Of a DNA stretch of 64,000 bases, positions 25,220 through 40,200 are shown one piece after another. The DNA is from Hymenolepis diminuta (lineage: Eukaryota > Platyhelminthes > Cestoda > Cyclophyllidea > Hymenolepididae), in assembly GCA_900708905.1 (NCBI GenBank), contig CAADRB010000044.1:312604-376603 (forward strand), written 5' to 3'. The notes below the pieces were generated by a model. The model made no database searches, was not told where the DNA came from, and saw nothing but the letters and a program-made list of their open reading frames with translations. The stretch's first letter is position 1; each line of letters starts with the position of its first letter. The position numbers and the translations under genes were made by a program.

Positions 25220-28200
25220 TCATTTGGATGCAGCGGTATAAATTTGTACACGACTGACTGGCTGCTCTTCTGTTACCGTCGTGACACTAGTTGCAGCCTG
25301 TTCAAACTGATTCTTCATTTGACGAGTGTCCAGATTTTCTTGAACATCTAGCAACTGTCTTCGGGCATATTCCTATATTATAATCTCTTTGATTATTTAA
25401 ATAATTAGCGTCCAAGTTAAGATTTTATCGCAGCATAACAAACCTGAAGGAACATTAATCGATCGTCAGACGAGGACTGTGGAGTTATCGAGGAACCGAT
25501 TCCTGATGAAGATTGGGTTTGAAGATTTTTTGTAGATGTAACAGGAGGGTTGGGGCTTATCGTTTTTTGCTCCTCCCTTACAGATTCTGCGCTACCACAA
25601 TGTGGAATCGATAGTTGCTAAAATAACAATACAAAAGTTCAACAAATAACATATCCTACTTAAATTAGCGTTAGTAGTACACTATTTACAGGAACAGAGG
25701 AGAATGATTTGAGCGAAGTGGAACCGATGCCATTGAGGGGAGAGTGCATGTTTTGCCGAACTAGTGATTCGATTGCGTTAAAATGACGTAATGCTGCGTT
25801 GATTCCATTGGCTGACGGATTTGAGGAGGCTAACTCGGTTTTAATCGCAAAGAGAGCCTCCTGTAACTTTCGTTCTCGGTCGGAAACCTCCTCACTTGCG
25901 GCAATCTAAACATAAAATATTGTATCAAATCTACTTGCACTTGATAACGCGCAACATGCATATCCTTAGATTAAATAGACACAAGTTACGACAGAATTTT
26001 CGTGAGGAGTTAAGGTGTTTTTGTGAGAGTGCAAAGGAAATTTAGCGATTTTTTGCTTTAGAAAATTACGATGAGAAAGTGTGATATTTACCAAGAACAC
26101 CTCGTCGATAAGTGTTCCGAAAGTTGACACCTTTAAGGTAGAATTTTAATTATTCTACTGATAAAACTTAAGTAGGCGATAGTTTATAATATAAATAAAG
26201 ACATTTACCCTGGCTTGCAGGTAAGTATAATTTCTCCGCAGAAGGGCCAATTCTTCAGAGAAGGCACTTGCTCGATTGCATTGCTCTTCAGCAACGCGTT
26301 CAAGATCGGCCAGTTCTTTGGCTGTCCGACGTTTCAGTTTCTTGCAAGCTCGCTGAGATGCCTCCAGTTGACTTCGTGTTGAGGTCAAATCAGAAACCAT
26401 CTGACTATGATCTTCCATTAATTTAGTGTTGTTTTCCGTTAGCGTTTCAATCTTGTGATCTACCCATAGGAAATTTCGATACATTAATTGGAAATCGTAA
26501 CTGCCATATGAAATAATCTATCTTTTATAAAACTCCACTTATCTATTTCAAGTTAATCAAGTTAGAAGACGTGAGTAGGAAAATAGTGAAAACAAACCCC
26601 TCAGCCTGATTAGATTTTCCAATTCTTCCAAACGAGACGTCATTTCTTCTGAATCTGCAGGAAGATTCTGTAAAATTTAAAGAATAATGTGATTATATTC
26701 CATTTCCATTTTAAAATAATTCATTATAATGCTATCCTCTAACCTTCATTTTATCAAACTGAGCTTGTCTCTCGGATATTTCTCGAGATAACCTCTCAGA
26801 TTCGACCTTTTGAGTAGCGATCTTCTGCAAAATGATTTAGACATTATAAATTAAATTATTAAATTATTTCTTTTCCGTTTCAATAACACTAACTTCATTC
26901 AAAGCTCGAAGCTTATCACCGGCTTTAGCTAACTTAGGATTGGAGTTTGAATTTCCAAGGCGTTGTCCAGCTGAAGAAATTTGTTCCCTGAAAGACAATA
27001 AAAAGCATTCAAATACCAAACCCGGACAAAGCGAAACCGACCAGTCTGAAGAATAATAATAGTAATAATTGATGAGCTACTTATATACTATATAACTAGT
27101 ATGTTACTCACTGTAGGCTTTGTAATTCATTAGTTCGAGCCTGAATCTGTTCTTTCAGTTTCTTGAGCTCATTCTTAGCGGTAGCCTTCTCAGAAGAAAT
27201 TTTCTGAGTGGAGTTAATCATTCGATTAAGTTCCTTTTCCATGGCACCAATCCTCGACTCGGAAGATGAACAGAGATCGGAGATTAGTCTGTAAATATGG
27301 AAAAAATTTATAAGATCTATCGAAGGGAGCGAAATTTTGCCTCAATTATATACACTCTGGTTATTCAATTAACTAAGACTAACTTTTGCTTGACCTCAAC
27401 GCTCGCTTCAAATGCCTCAAGTTGACCTTTGAGTATTTCACTCTTCTGTCTCGTAAGAGTCAATTGGGCTTCAGCATTTTGGCGACGAGTTTGTGTCAAG
27501 GTCAATTCTTCCTTGGCATCCAATAAGGACTTCTCCCATTGGCTGACCTCTTCTTTCTGCAGTTGTTCAAATAAATCACATTTCCAAATATTTCATTCAA
27601 ACAGGAAACGGAAAAAATATTCCCGGAAACTAACCTTGGCCTTTCGTTTTTCTTCGAGTTTGGCTATTTCGTCTTTTTGTCGAATAACATCGTCTTGAAG
27701 ATTATTCAACTGTTGCGTTAAGTCGCTGATGTCCCTACTGATTGTTGGAATGCCATCTGTTGTCTAGAAATTTGAAATAACAAATTGCATTAATCGGGAT
27801 AGCACTTTTAGTAAAAAATGTCGAATCGCTTACCAAATGAAGAGAAGATCGGGCAGAATTAATTTCCGAATTCAGGCGATCTCGTTCTTGACGAACTGAC
27901 TTCAACTCCCCCTAAATCGCAGAAAAACAGAGATGATTTACTCCATTCATACCATGAGCTACTGATATACTTATAAGTAGTTTATTATATACTTGGGCGC
28001 TGTTAAGCTCGTCCAGTTTAAGTTGAAGTTCTCGACGAGCATTTTCCAATTGAGTGTTAGCCAAACGCATTTCCTGTGCCTTCTTGGAACGAAGCAGTTC
28101 AATTTCAGCGGTTCGAACTCCGATTTCACGTGAGAGAGACTCCATCCGGTTTCGAGCCTCATTAAGCTGCAAGGAAAAAAATAACTCGATAATTAAGCAT

Positions 28201-31200
28201 ATAAAGAACTGACGCTCTTCCCAGATCTATTATGAATAATAGTTAATGGAAAAGTAGTTAATTCTCTGGGAGTGTGAGAAACCGACTAGACCATCAAAAT
28301 TGCTTAGAATAAAACTAGCTCTCTGAGGAAACTCACGCAAGCATTTTTGAGGATAAAAAGAACAGAATCATAAGGTGTGAACGAGCATCCCTATAAAAAA
28401 ATCAATAACTTTTTGTAAAATTCCCTATCAATTTCTCAACGTCAACTTTTAAATAATGCTCTAAACAATTATCTAACCTTCACAACTATGAACACAGCCA
28501 TATGATTGCACCTGCGTATGTGAAGTTTCCAGCGAATCGTCAATTAAATTTAAATAAAGCTAGTGACCCGAAGTAATGGCTGAACGTGTTTAGAAAAAGG
28601 ATGAACTGTAGGGAAGCAGTTTTCCAATCAGCGATGCTCCAAAAATATTTAACGATCGCCCTTTGTATTGAAAACAAATTTATGGTGACACTTTATTAGC
28701 ACTCTCAACAGATAATGGTGTCTAATCAGAGGCTTGAAGTTACTAAAGGCCCACCCCAGGACCGCTGAATTTTGAGTCCTAAGTACCTAGAGGACAAAAC
28801 AATTGAAACTAGATATGTTCATTCACATAATACGGTGGAGGAATGGTAAGTGGGAGCATCTTAAGTGCACACTCTTCAAAGAGAACTGACAATATTGGTT
28901 TGAGTAGAGTGCATAAAGTCATGAAATAAAATGTTTCTTATGGCTAATAATATTTGTAATTTTCTGTTCCATAAAAATGGAAGTTTTAGTTTAACAATAG
29001 GCTGACCTTCTGCTGTTCCATATCATATCGAGGAGACATGGAATTGATGCTCTCTGATCGAGGATTTCCATCAACGAAGGAAACTTCTGTTGTGAATCCG
29101 GCCAATCTAAAGTGACACAAAGAAAAATGCAAAAATTGTATTTAAAAAAGCAGAAATTTATCGATTTTTAATGCATCCGAATAATATTTAAGCCTGAAAT
29201 CTTGCGAATAAGAAATTGTTCCCGTACTGATTAAACAAATTCAAACAACGCTATCTGAGCAAATTGCTTCTGACTTGTATAGAGCGGAATTAAGGCAAGA
29301 GCTGCGGGCTAGCGTGCAGACCTTGCAAGCTTTTTCATGCGTTCCTCTTTTCAAGTCTCCTGTCCTCCGTTCCCATAATACGCTAACGAACATCTGACCT
29401 CACATATACACACCGTTCTTACGCCCGTAAGACATGACACAGACTTCCTAGATTTTGTAGGATAAACATGTGATTGATTTTTCATTATAAGAGCTGCCCA
29501 GTTTCGGTTTAGACATGTTTTCTCAACTGGATGGGTACTCAAAATCGCCTTGATATGAGACCCTCTTCAATATTTAAACATCTCAAATCGAAAAGCACTT
29601 ACGCCTGTGAAGACCTCTTGTCCACCAAAGCACGTTTGTCGTCAATTTTTCGAGAAAGTTCCGCCAGCTCTGCAGTTCTGTGTTCCTTCTCTTTTTCCAT
29701 TGTAGAAACCTAGTGGTCAAAAAATTATGAGAAATCGGAAAAAATTATGGAATGTATAAATTCAAGGTCATGTCATGATAACTCACTTCAGCTCTAAGGG
29801 CGCCAAGATGATTGGTCAGTTCAGAGATCTTCGACTCCAAACGTTGGGATTCCGAGCGTTGAGCTTCCAGTTGACAATTTTGACTAAAGATCGAGATAAA
29901 CAAAGATTCACTTCGAACGAGATTGATTTAAAAAGCCACCGATTATTGATTAGAGGACTTACAACGATCGCTCAGAGATTATGGATTTGACCTTTTCATT
30001 AGCTCGAAGTAGCTCCTCTTTACTTGCAAGGAGCTCATTGGTTACTCGTGTCAACTCAGCTTCCCGTTGCTATGACAAAGAGGGAAACGAATAAATAGAT
30101 TATCAGTTAACACACCCGTAACATGTATTTTCTATATTTTTTTTATAGTAAGTAATTAAGGTTTATTGGTAAACAAGAGAATTTTCGTTAGCTATGCTAA
30201 ATTTATTGTTAAGATATACTTATTTCGGCTTTGTGGTGAAATAAGATTCAGAAAACAGGAAGAAAATTCAACAAGAAAATGATAAAATATCAATAACGGT
30301 TATTTTGAAGTATAATTAGGTGTTTATTCGGGAAAACAAATTATGCAGAAGTCGATGAGGATAAAGAAGTTGCTAATTTAGCAGAGACTGCCAAAAATGA
30401 ATCTGAAAAACATTCCCATCGAATATTTTTACCAAATTACCTTCAGTAAGGTTTGAAGTTCCACGGAGGATGCTTTGAGTTCTTTTAATTTCACCTAAAA
30501 ATAAGCATAGCATTCAGAAACAAGTATGAACTGACACTGAAGTGAAATAGCTATTGAGCAGTAGATTAAAGTATGCTCATCGTTAGGGGAAATGATCTCC
30601 TTTTAGCCACGGCATTACCAAAGCAGGTGCATGTGCTCAATAGAATATCGGGACAACATTTAGAAAGAAGGACAAAGCTATGCCGCTGGAAACAGGGGAG
30701 TGAAGCTTTAAAGTAGTCTTTTAGGTATCAGAACTCTTGGAGATACAAACATTTTCATGAGCAAATGGTTCAATACCTGTTACTCAAATTCTACTAAAAG
30801 AAATAATTTTTCGGTAAATTTTTGATCGATTATTTGTGCAAAGAATTAATATACAAGTGCTTTCAATAAATCATACTTCAAACATTAAGCTAACAGCTGA
30901 ATTTATAGTGAAATACAAATCTATTTTCTGGTTCTCTTGTCGAGCAAAGAGGGGAAACGCGGTATAAAAGTGGATATTTTTTATCAACCCACACTCCTTA
31001 AAACATTTTGGAAATTAAATTAACAGGAAATGAAAAATTAAAATGACTGGTTTCCTGTTCGGCAAAACAGTTTTGATGGTTAAATCTTGCTTAACAATGG
31101 TTTATATACTGCAATATTAAAATGTCGTCCACCCGAAATTACGAAACGCATCTGGACGCCTGTCATTAATAGATAATGTGGAGGAAAATAAGTAAATACA

Positions 31201-34200
31201 TTATCCCAATTTGTGAACTTTACTAGAATGTTCCATTTTTTCAGAGCCCACAAACTTTGGAATGTTTATAACTATTTCACTTAATAAAGGTGGCGTGAAT
31301 TAAAGAACACCGATAGAACAAATCCATGGGGATTGTTTACAGCCGTTAAATTTCAAAATAATGGACAGAAATGAACCAACCCATGAACTGGAAGATCGTT
31401 TAGACATATGAGACAGCAAAAAAGAAACCCAGAAGACAGTAACGATCGTGTTTAGTTTGGACGTTTGGTTTCAACAGAGAAATTGAGGGATAGGCGGGGT
31501 AATTATATATATTTCAGAAAAGTGAGCGTTGAATTATGCCGGGTATACGCCCAAAATAAATGACAAGGAAGAAAAGTGGAATGAATGAAAGTACTTGAAA
31601 AAAGGAGGACGGAAATGATAAAAGTAGCATATGGTGGATATCGGAAGAGTAAAATAAGAGGAGAAGAGGAATATTCCACAAAAAATGAACAATTTACAAT
31701 AATTCATCTAACAATATCTAATAATCCTTCCCAAAATATTAATTCACGTCCTCTCCTCTCCAGAGACTAAACAATTCAGTTAATTTGCGAGCTTTGCATT
31801 ACACGCGGTGCGTATGTGCGAGTATCGATTTATGATATATTGATTTTAAATAGCTCATTTCAAAGCATGATTGGCTCGTTTGTAAATACACATGCATTCA
31901 GTGCAAATATTTATTCACTAGACATCTACGCATGATTCTAGCTCAACAACGTCATTTCATTCTCTTGAATTCTTATTTTAATGATTAAGTCAACTTACTC
32001 TCTTATCTTGAAGTTGTTGACGTAATTCGTCAGCAGTAGTTTGAACATGCTGGAGATAGTCTTCCAAATTGTGATGTTCTGTAACATTGCAAAGCAGCTT
32101 ACCTGAGGGCACCATTCTAGCTACCTCAGTCACCTCAGCCCCCGAGTTATCAACCACTAAATGGGAGAGGAAATATCGATATATAGTTATTTGATTGGCC
32201 ATAAAAAAAACCATTAATGAATATTTAAAAGTGTGGATTTCGTGCTCTAGGGCGTGATTACTTAGAAGGAAGTTGAGTTCATAAAATCTACTGTGTGTTG
32301 CAATGCCCATTTCCCTTCAAAGCGAAATGCCAAAAATATTAATACAAAGTGAGTTACAAATTACCGTGGCTGTTCTGTGTCAACCGATTGACGACTCTAG
32401 TTAATTTTGAAAGCTCACGTTCTTGAGCATTTAGGGTGTTTTTCATCTCATCAATATCGGTTGTTGAACCACGGACATCTACAGTACATTTTGAAAATCA
32501 ATTAAACAGATAACATAAACAATTAATAGCGTTGTGTATCTAAGGTCAAAATTACCATGTGAGACATTTGTGCTTTCTCGAACAAGTTTCCGTTGAAGTT
32601 CCAAAATACTATCGCGACATTTCCGCATTTCTTCTAGACCCTCAGATAGTAGCTGAAATCGAGAATAAGTAGAGCGTTTAGTAACCAATATCACAAAACA
32701 TGGATTTATGTTTAGATTTCAACTAAGGTTCAAACTCGGAAAGGACATAGTTCAAGTAAGTCAAATGACAATTAAGTGGTTTTATTTAAATAAGACCTAC
32801 ATTTTGCCGCCGTTTCCCTTCTGAGCCATCCCGAAGTCCACGGCTGCGTCTAAGTTCACTTTCCAGAACTTCAATATGTTGAATTGCCTCTTCCAACTAC
32901 GAAGGAAAACAAGTCTCATTATCGATCGATCATTATCGATATAGCAGCTTAAAATTTGATCTCTTACCCGAGATGCATTTGCGTTTTCAGCAAATTGCAG
33001 ACGGTCATGTAAGTCATACAACTCATCTTGGAGTTTGTAGAGCAGTTGAACATCCAACGGTGTGCTCTCTGGAAGATTCTCCATAGATTTTCCCCGAATT
33101 TTGAGGCATCCTGTGGAAACTCGATGGGGATTCCGTCGAAGATCAACAGCAGAAGTGGCTCCTCGAAGGCAGGATATTAGCCGATTAGCTCCCACTTTAT
33201 TCTCACGCCTATGAACTGCAAATAACACAAATTATACCAATCGAATATTGAATATTGATTTATTGATTTTCAATAAAACGTACCCTGTTCAAATTCAGAT
33301 GCCACGGAATCTTCAGTTTGGTCACCGGCATTCCAAGAACAAGTCAGATTGTTTGATCGTTGACGTCGAGAAGATGAAGGTTTATTAGTTCGTCGTTTTG
33401 CGAGATTTTTTCGTCGCGATTGACTACCGCTAGGCTCGTTGGTAACTGGATTGGGAGATTCCGAGCACGACGATGCAAACTCGATATCGTCAGAAGTTTT
33501 CTGACGACCTGGATCATCGGAACCAGTCTAAAGAAGGGAAAGGGGAATATGAGTAAGACTTCCTCCAAGGAAACTGACAGAAAATATTACCTCAGTACAT
33601 TGAATTCGCATGAATTCAAATTAGCAGAATAAGGCCACTGGAATATCCGAAGTTGTTTCAAGCAATTCTACATTTCACACCCGATTTAAAACAAGAATAA
33701 TCATATCGTATTGCAAACTCCATATTTAAATTTTATCATATATTTCTGTTTTTATTATGAAAAATGCTATTTTTAGCTTCCATCAACAAATAGTATGTTG
33801 AATCGTAATTGAAGGACACGAAGGTAAAAACAAACAAACTTAAACCTAACATATTTAAATAAAGTCCTGTACTGATATACTAATATTCAGAATATTAAAA
33901 ACCCACATCATTCTAAAAAAGCGTTATATTTGCTGCTGATTGGATGATTCGATAAATTTGAAATCGAATTTCTCCCCACTGGCCGCACAATATCGTCAGT
34001 AAAACCAATATTTTCAGCCTGTAACTGAAATTATGATAGGGCCAGAAAAGTAGGCAATACCGCACAAAATCTAGTAACCAGATAAAGGCACCGGTACAAA
34101 TTCTATCCGTTTCAGAAGGAGAGAAGTAAGTTAAATTCAAGCTTCAGGATTTCAAATTTGAGGTGAGTCATTTGTCCAGTAAGTGGATGAGTGAGCGCCA

Positions 34201-37200
34201 GAAACGCCCATGTTTGGTCGTCATAGTAACAAGAATGTGAGAGAAGACTGGGCGGCAGCAAAGATATCAACGCCCAGATGCAGCGAAAATTATTATTCAC
34301 TTAGAAAAACTTATCATCACAATATCAATATCACAAAATGCTACAGACCATCAAATAACAGAATAAATTGTAACCAAAATCGTTTCAAAGATTCCGAAGA
34401 TGTCTATTTTCATAAATTAAATACGCACTATTATCGGCAAAAATTAAATGAAGTAAAATTACATGAACATTTCACAAAAGGGACAAGTCGTAAACACACC
34501 GAATCAACTGATAAAATCGATAAATCAAAAATGCGTTTTTAAGTACAAACAAACGGGCATTGAATAATACATATCTAATTCAAAATTTGTTGAAAGTTGG
34601 GAAAAAGAACCGTGCTAAACTTGTATGTTGCATTCGGAATAATAAAAGAAAAATCACCCAGTTAAAAACAATTACGATAACAGTAGAAGACGATAGAATT
34701 ACTGATTGTACTTACCATATCAACGGGGGGAAAATAACTGGGTAATCCATTGAGGTTGGTGTTGAGTGAGCGAATAGGCGCTAAGCCATTACGCTCATGA
34801 AGTGGGAGATACTGTTCACTCAGATGCTTGTTGTATGGACAGGCAATTCTACAACGCGTACACCTGAGAGCATCTGCCTGTCCGTGTCACTAATTTTCAC
34901 ACATACTCATACTCAGGCTCATGCACTAGTACGCACATCCCAATTACCTAACTCCCCCTCCCCCCCCCCCCTTTGATCTGCCCAACTAGGATTAGGGAGG
35001 TTTACTATTGGCCAGTAATCTGCGCGTAAAGTCGCTATTGGTGAGGTAAATAGTTATAACCTAGAAATATGATCAATTAAATTACTGAACTAAGAATTGG
35101 TTGTTTTGATAGATGAGTAAGTTAAAGCTTGAAATACTTGTTACATATACACTGAAGTCTAGGAAGAGTAAAAATAAATATGGTCGTTACATACTCATTT
35201 TGAGGACCTGTACAAACAGTAAATTGAAGAGTGGAACTAACCTCTGAAGTGGCATGAATTCTCTCTGTAGATAACCCAATAACAGCGGCTTGAAGCCTTG
35301 CCAATTCCTTTTTCATAATTTTCAAGTCGTTTTCATAAACCACAGTTCGCGCATTGACACTTTCAATTGATTGGTGGGGAGATCTGGCCAATCGCTGTTT
35401 GGTTTTCTTCTGCCATTGTCGGTGAGCGACTTCTGCATCGGGAGACTCCGTTTGACATCGCGAGGATGAGGTTCGTGGAAGACTGTGACTGGTTGATATT
35501 TGTGGTGTACTCTCTCTATTTTGGGACGAACTTTGATCCATTTGAGGTGCTAAAATGAGGACAAAATATGATGGGTACTTTAACAGAATAGTAATAATGA
35601 TTAGAAAATAGGCAAAATACAGTTGGGAAGAGATTCGATACGACCGTCGTCTAAACTGCCTTCTTGAACATCGTTTGAGCAGTTGTTTCCAGCATCGATT
35701 CCAGAATCACATTGGATCCGAACAGTTGATCTCGGGGTACTTTTCTGGAAATATAAGAAGGACAATAGATTAGATGGTCATTACTATTAATTATGATAAC
35801 ATGCAACGTAGAGGTAACAAACACACTCGTCACTTCAAAAGACGTGAATTCAAGACGCGATAAAAGAGCTATCCCTTTAGTTTATACGCGAATAAACAAA
35901 TGAAAGTTTTCTTCTAGTTAGAAATGTCTCAGAAAAGTTATCACTATTATAACAAGCACAAGCTTAAGTCTGAGAAAATTGTCCTCAAACACTCAAAATC
36001 AATCGTTAATCACCTTGGTGTCTATAAAATTGAAATGTGACCAGGTCAATAAGTTTTAATATTCGAAGTCCCTCAATGAAATTATATTCACAAATTAATT
36101 CATCCTCTCTGAACACAAATTAATTTTGAATTGAACACGCTTATTTAAAACTCGTAAAAATACCTTTGGACACCCTCATTTCTTCTGACAGTCAACTTCA
36201 CCCGTAATAAGTTGGTCTGTGTGACACATCCTAAATTTCTTATAGACTGCACCAACTCCCCTTTCTAGCTTCTTCTGTCTACCTTCCTCTCTTTCGCATT
36301 TTCATTGGTCGTTTATTTCTTTTCAGCTTCTTCTAACTTCAGAAATGTTACAGAGGTCTCGTAACAGAACAAACGGATTTAATTAATTATCTTCCTAGTT
36401 GATAAGGCTTCAGTATAGAAAGGAGCAAAGCGAGGTAATGGAACATGTCTGATATTGCAAATGCAAACTTAAGTGGAATAAAATACTGCTATTAAATTAT
36501 TAAAACTTTCATTCATGGATAATAAGAATCAAAATTCATAAGACGTACCTGATTATTTAACGATGAAGGCGATTCTCTATTATTTCCCCGAAACCAGGAA
36601 GAATCTTCCGTGAATTCCGAGGGCTCTGGCGAGGTTCCAAAGAAAGGCAGCGTAACAGCAAAACCCGTCGTTTTCCCCTTCAAAGCCGATACTGCACGAG
36701 TCATTCTGAGAGGTGTTGAGGTGAAACGAATTCTCTCCTCCTCTTCCCGCTGTTGTTGAATTTGCTCTTCTGAATTGCCCTCTGATTCCTGCCTCTCTGA
36801 GTGTTCAGCTGAAATTTTATAAAAGGTGGTGAATGGTTTCTCTAACAACAGCGCAAAAGCCCTCATACAGAACACACGCGCACGTCTGATTCGTCAGATG
36901 AGTGACTCATCACCCATTCAATGCTTTGTGTGTGATGACCAATGAGACGACCATGTGGCTAACATCTTGGGTGACAGCATATATGCCCATCCTATTGGGT
37001 GGACGATGATGCATAGGCTTAAGACAACATTAGTGGCAAAACGGGCTACTAAATTGTAAATATATTTCCGCTGTTTTCCTATTGGGAATGGCTTAGATAC
37101 TGCCTGTCTACTTTTGTTTACCCAATTTGTGGTCTAGAGACCAATATTTTATCCAATTACTAATGGTAGGATGAACTTTGATATTTTATTCAAGAGATGC

Positions 37201-40200
37201 TACGGGCAGGCTGATTAAGCTCATCAAATATTCCTTTTAATAAAATATTTATTTACTAATAATGCGTATTCATATGATATCAATAAGTAATAAATATTAA
37301 CTGAGATTTCAAATAAACAAGTATGAATGCTAAAATTATATTGAGAAACAAAAAAAAAGAAACAACCCACTCTCACTTTCTCAGTTAGGAAATACTGCGA
37401 ACATCAATGCAAGAAAGTTAGAAAGAAAATGCATTACGCAATTGGTTAGCCATGTAACTGCGAAGTAACATTTAACAAATCAGTGAAACATCGAGTATCA
37501 TCACAGAGAATGCGTAAAAGCTGTCAGATTTAAAAGGACACCCTCATGTATTGAGGTTTATTTCTCATGATGGGTGTCATTTAATCAAAACTAACGTTCT
37601 ACTTATGGTTTTATTTAAATGCCAAATGTGAACAAGTAAGTGCGAGCGAAAAATCCACTGAAAAAAATAAAATAAGAAGAAAGTAATAGTGTTTAATTTT
37701 ATCCGTCTTTGAGACGTTATTTATTCGATATAAATATTAAAAAAAAACATCGAGGCATGCATCTACTCGCTGCTCCAAATTTCAGGAGAGACAGACGCGT
37801 CCATAGGACGTCACTGGTTAGGGAACTTTGAGCAATGTGGTTATAAATGGTTGCTCAATAAACTGGAGAAAATATCCTGAAGTTCTAATTTCTGAATGTC
37901 GGATCAAAATACAGCAGACTATGCCTATTAAGCTCAACGCAGAAAACTGACGAATTCATAATGCACTTGATACTCTGACTTTTATTTTCCTACCTTCATC
38001 CTTATCTGAGTAGTTCCGTTGACTTTCGTATTTAAGTGGACCTTATGTCTAAGATATTTACAACTTCTCTTTCAATATGTTTGGAGAAAAAACGATTGGT
38101 ATCAAGAGATCATTTCAGCCATTTTTAAGTTTACTGCAAAAACACGGAAAACACTTTTATTTGACCTGAGCTTTGATTAATGCTGTAACTTTATTTAATG
38201 TAACTTGCCTTCCAAATTAACCTCGATAAAATACACCGAAAACTGACATTTGGACAAATTTAAACAGCACATGAGGTTTTGAATGAACACAGCCAACCAA
38301 TGGTTAAAATTCATTTCATTTGAAGCATTTTCGAATTTAAATATGGAACTGTAGAATTGAGCATGTGATTTGGGTTCATTTAAAATGTCCAAATCGCTAT
38401 TTCTTCGTTCTTCCAATTCTGGACTGGACGATTTTCCGTCGGTATGTCTGATAGCATCTAATATGCTTCTGGATATGGAAATAGAAAATCAATTCTACTT
38501 AAATACAATTAGTAACAAGACATGAAAATAAGTACGCAAAATCGCAATAGCAGACCGTAGTACACGGAGAAATGTACACTTTTCACGAACTCGGAAGTAT
38601 GAAATCCGTGCAATGCGACGAATAGTTATATTTATTAAAACTGCAGGAAAAAGGGTGAGAACCTTCCCTGCTGTTGTTGTCGCGTTGATGTGCGAAAGGA
38701 ATTCAAGTCTCAACAGCTGGAAGAAAAGCCAACAATTGAGGAGAATAAATATTCCATTTCAACTCCTCTGGAACAAAATTAAAATCTTATGATCAAAAGA
38801 AAAATTTGACACTTTCCCCTTAGATCATTAAAAAGATTACATTTTAAAAGAAATATATTGATTTATAGATATAACAAATTGATTGACCTAAAATAAATTA
38901 TCAGACTAACGTCAGATTGAAATCGAACTATCAGATATGACAAAACAAAGCAGACCTGCAATGAAGTCGTTCGATTGTGAGGATTTGAAGAATTTAATGA
39001 TCTTCGAAGTTGTATTACTGAACCATCTCACATCCGAAAATAGTGGATGTCTGGAGGGAACATTCAAGAGATTAATAATGGCTGCTTTAATTACTTCTCT
39101 GTAAATGAATTTAAAGTCGTTTCGGCCAGGTGATGCCAATACTTCATTCTCTGTGCAAAACAGGTTGGGATTCAGTTTGTTTACCGTTATACACAGCACT
39201 TGACGGTTAAAAAGTCAAGTTGTGCACACGTGCAGACTGTTTTTGCAGGTTAATAGAATTACTCATTTTAAACCATTTGGCAACAAATTCAGACAAGTAA
39301 ACTGCTTCAAATGGCTCCGAATTATTGTTCACCATATGCCTTGCAAACTCCTCCGAAAATGCAATGAAATAAACAATGGGATTAATTGCCAATCATCAGT
39401 CAAGAAAATGGATAAAGGATAAATGATAAAAGTTTGCGTTTTAACAATACCACTTAGCCAAATCGTATCCTCATACCTCAATTCGACTTCTCCCATTACA
39501 TACTTTCCTGTGTAGATGAATCGAAGGACATTTACACTTACAGATACCCAATCGGATAAAGTGGACTCTCCTTCCGGATACAAGAGATATAATACCATAA
39601 CTCGTAGTGTGATAACACCGATGCAGACTTAGGAAAAAAGCGATTGAATGATATTAAATTTTATGATTTCATTCATTTTGAGGGTATGCAGATTAGAATG
39701 TGACACAATTTACTTGTCTGAAATGGGGAGACACAACGTGGCTGAAAAGTATGATAACTCCTACAATTTTCACTTATGTTTCAACGAAACTAGAAAATTA
39801 TGTGGGAATTTGTTTTGTTTCGTTCAAACGGGTCTCCGGTTAGAATTGCTTTGCTAGTGCTCTACATATCGAAGTTCATACACTTACATAACTGTTTATT
39901 ACCACTTGAATCAATATGAGTTCAACATGAAAATAGCAGGAGATGACTTTGAAAATGTCTTTTTGTGCCTTTGAGGAATGGCGAAAAGAGGCAGTCTTGT
40001 TTGTATTAGTACCTACTTTCAAAAATATTTGAAAACTCGGCCAGATTTGTAAGTAGGGACTTTGTAAAGAACTTGACTGAAATCAAGTCCTTTAACGTAA
40101 GATAAAATCATTTGCCAAAATTACCTAATTAACTAATTTCTGATTCGATAGTGAAATAGGAAATTTTGAAAATTTGTTTTACTTGAAGCAAAAGGGATTA

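Noticed and set aside
34210..34542. 110-codon plus-strand frame in a centriolin intron
   Set aside because: Composition is Asn/Lys/His-rich as expected from AT-rich noncoding DNA; no splice sites, homology or start context.
38495..38713. Minus-strand frame LRLEFLSHINATTTAGK... as a further exon of the nested gene
   Set aside because: Joining at its acceptor (TTCTTCCAG) gives an immediate stop in the phase set by the upstream exons. Using the acceptor at 38768 instead gives a consistent end at 38703.
39329..39598. 89-codon minus-strand frame MVLYLLYPEGESTLSDW...
   Set aside because: It reads through a perfect GTAAGT donor and a 34-nt intron; the spliced frame (YELWYYISCIRKE) is more protein-like and phase-consistent.
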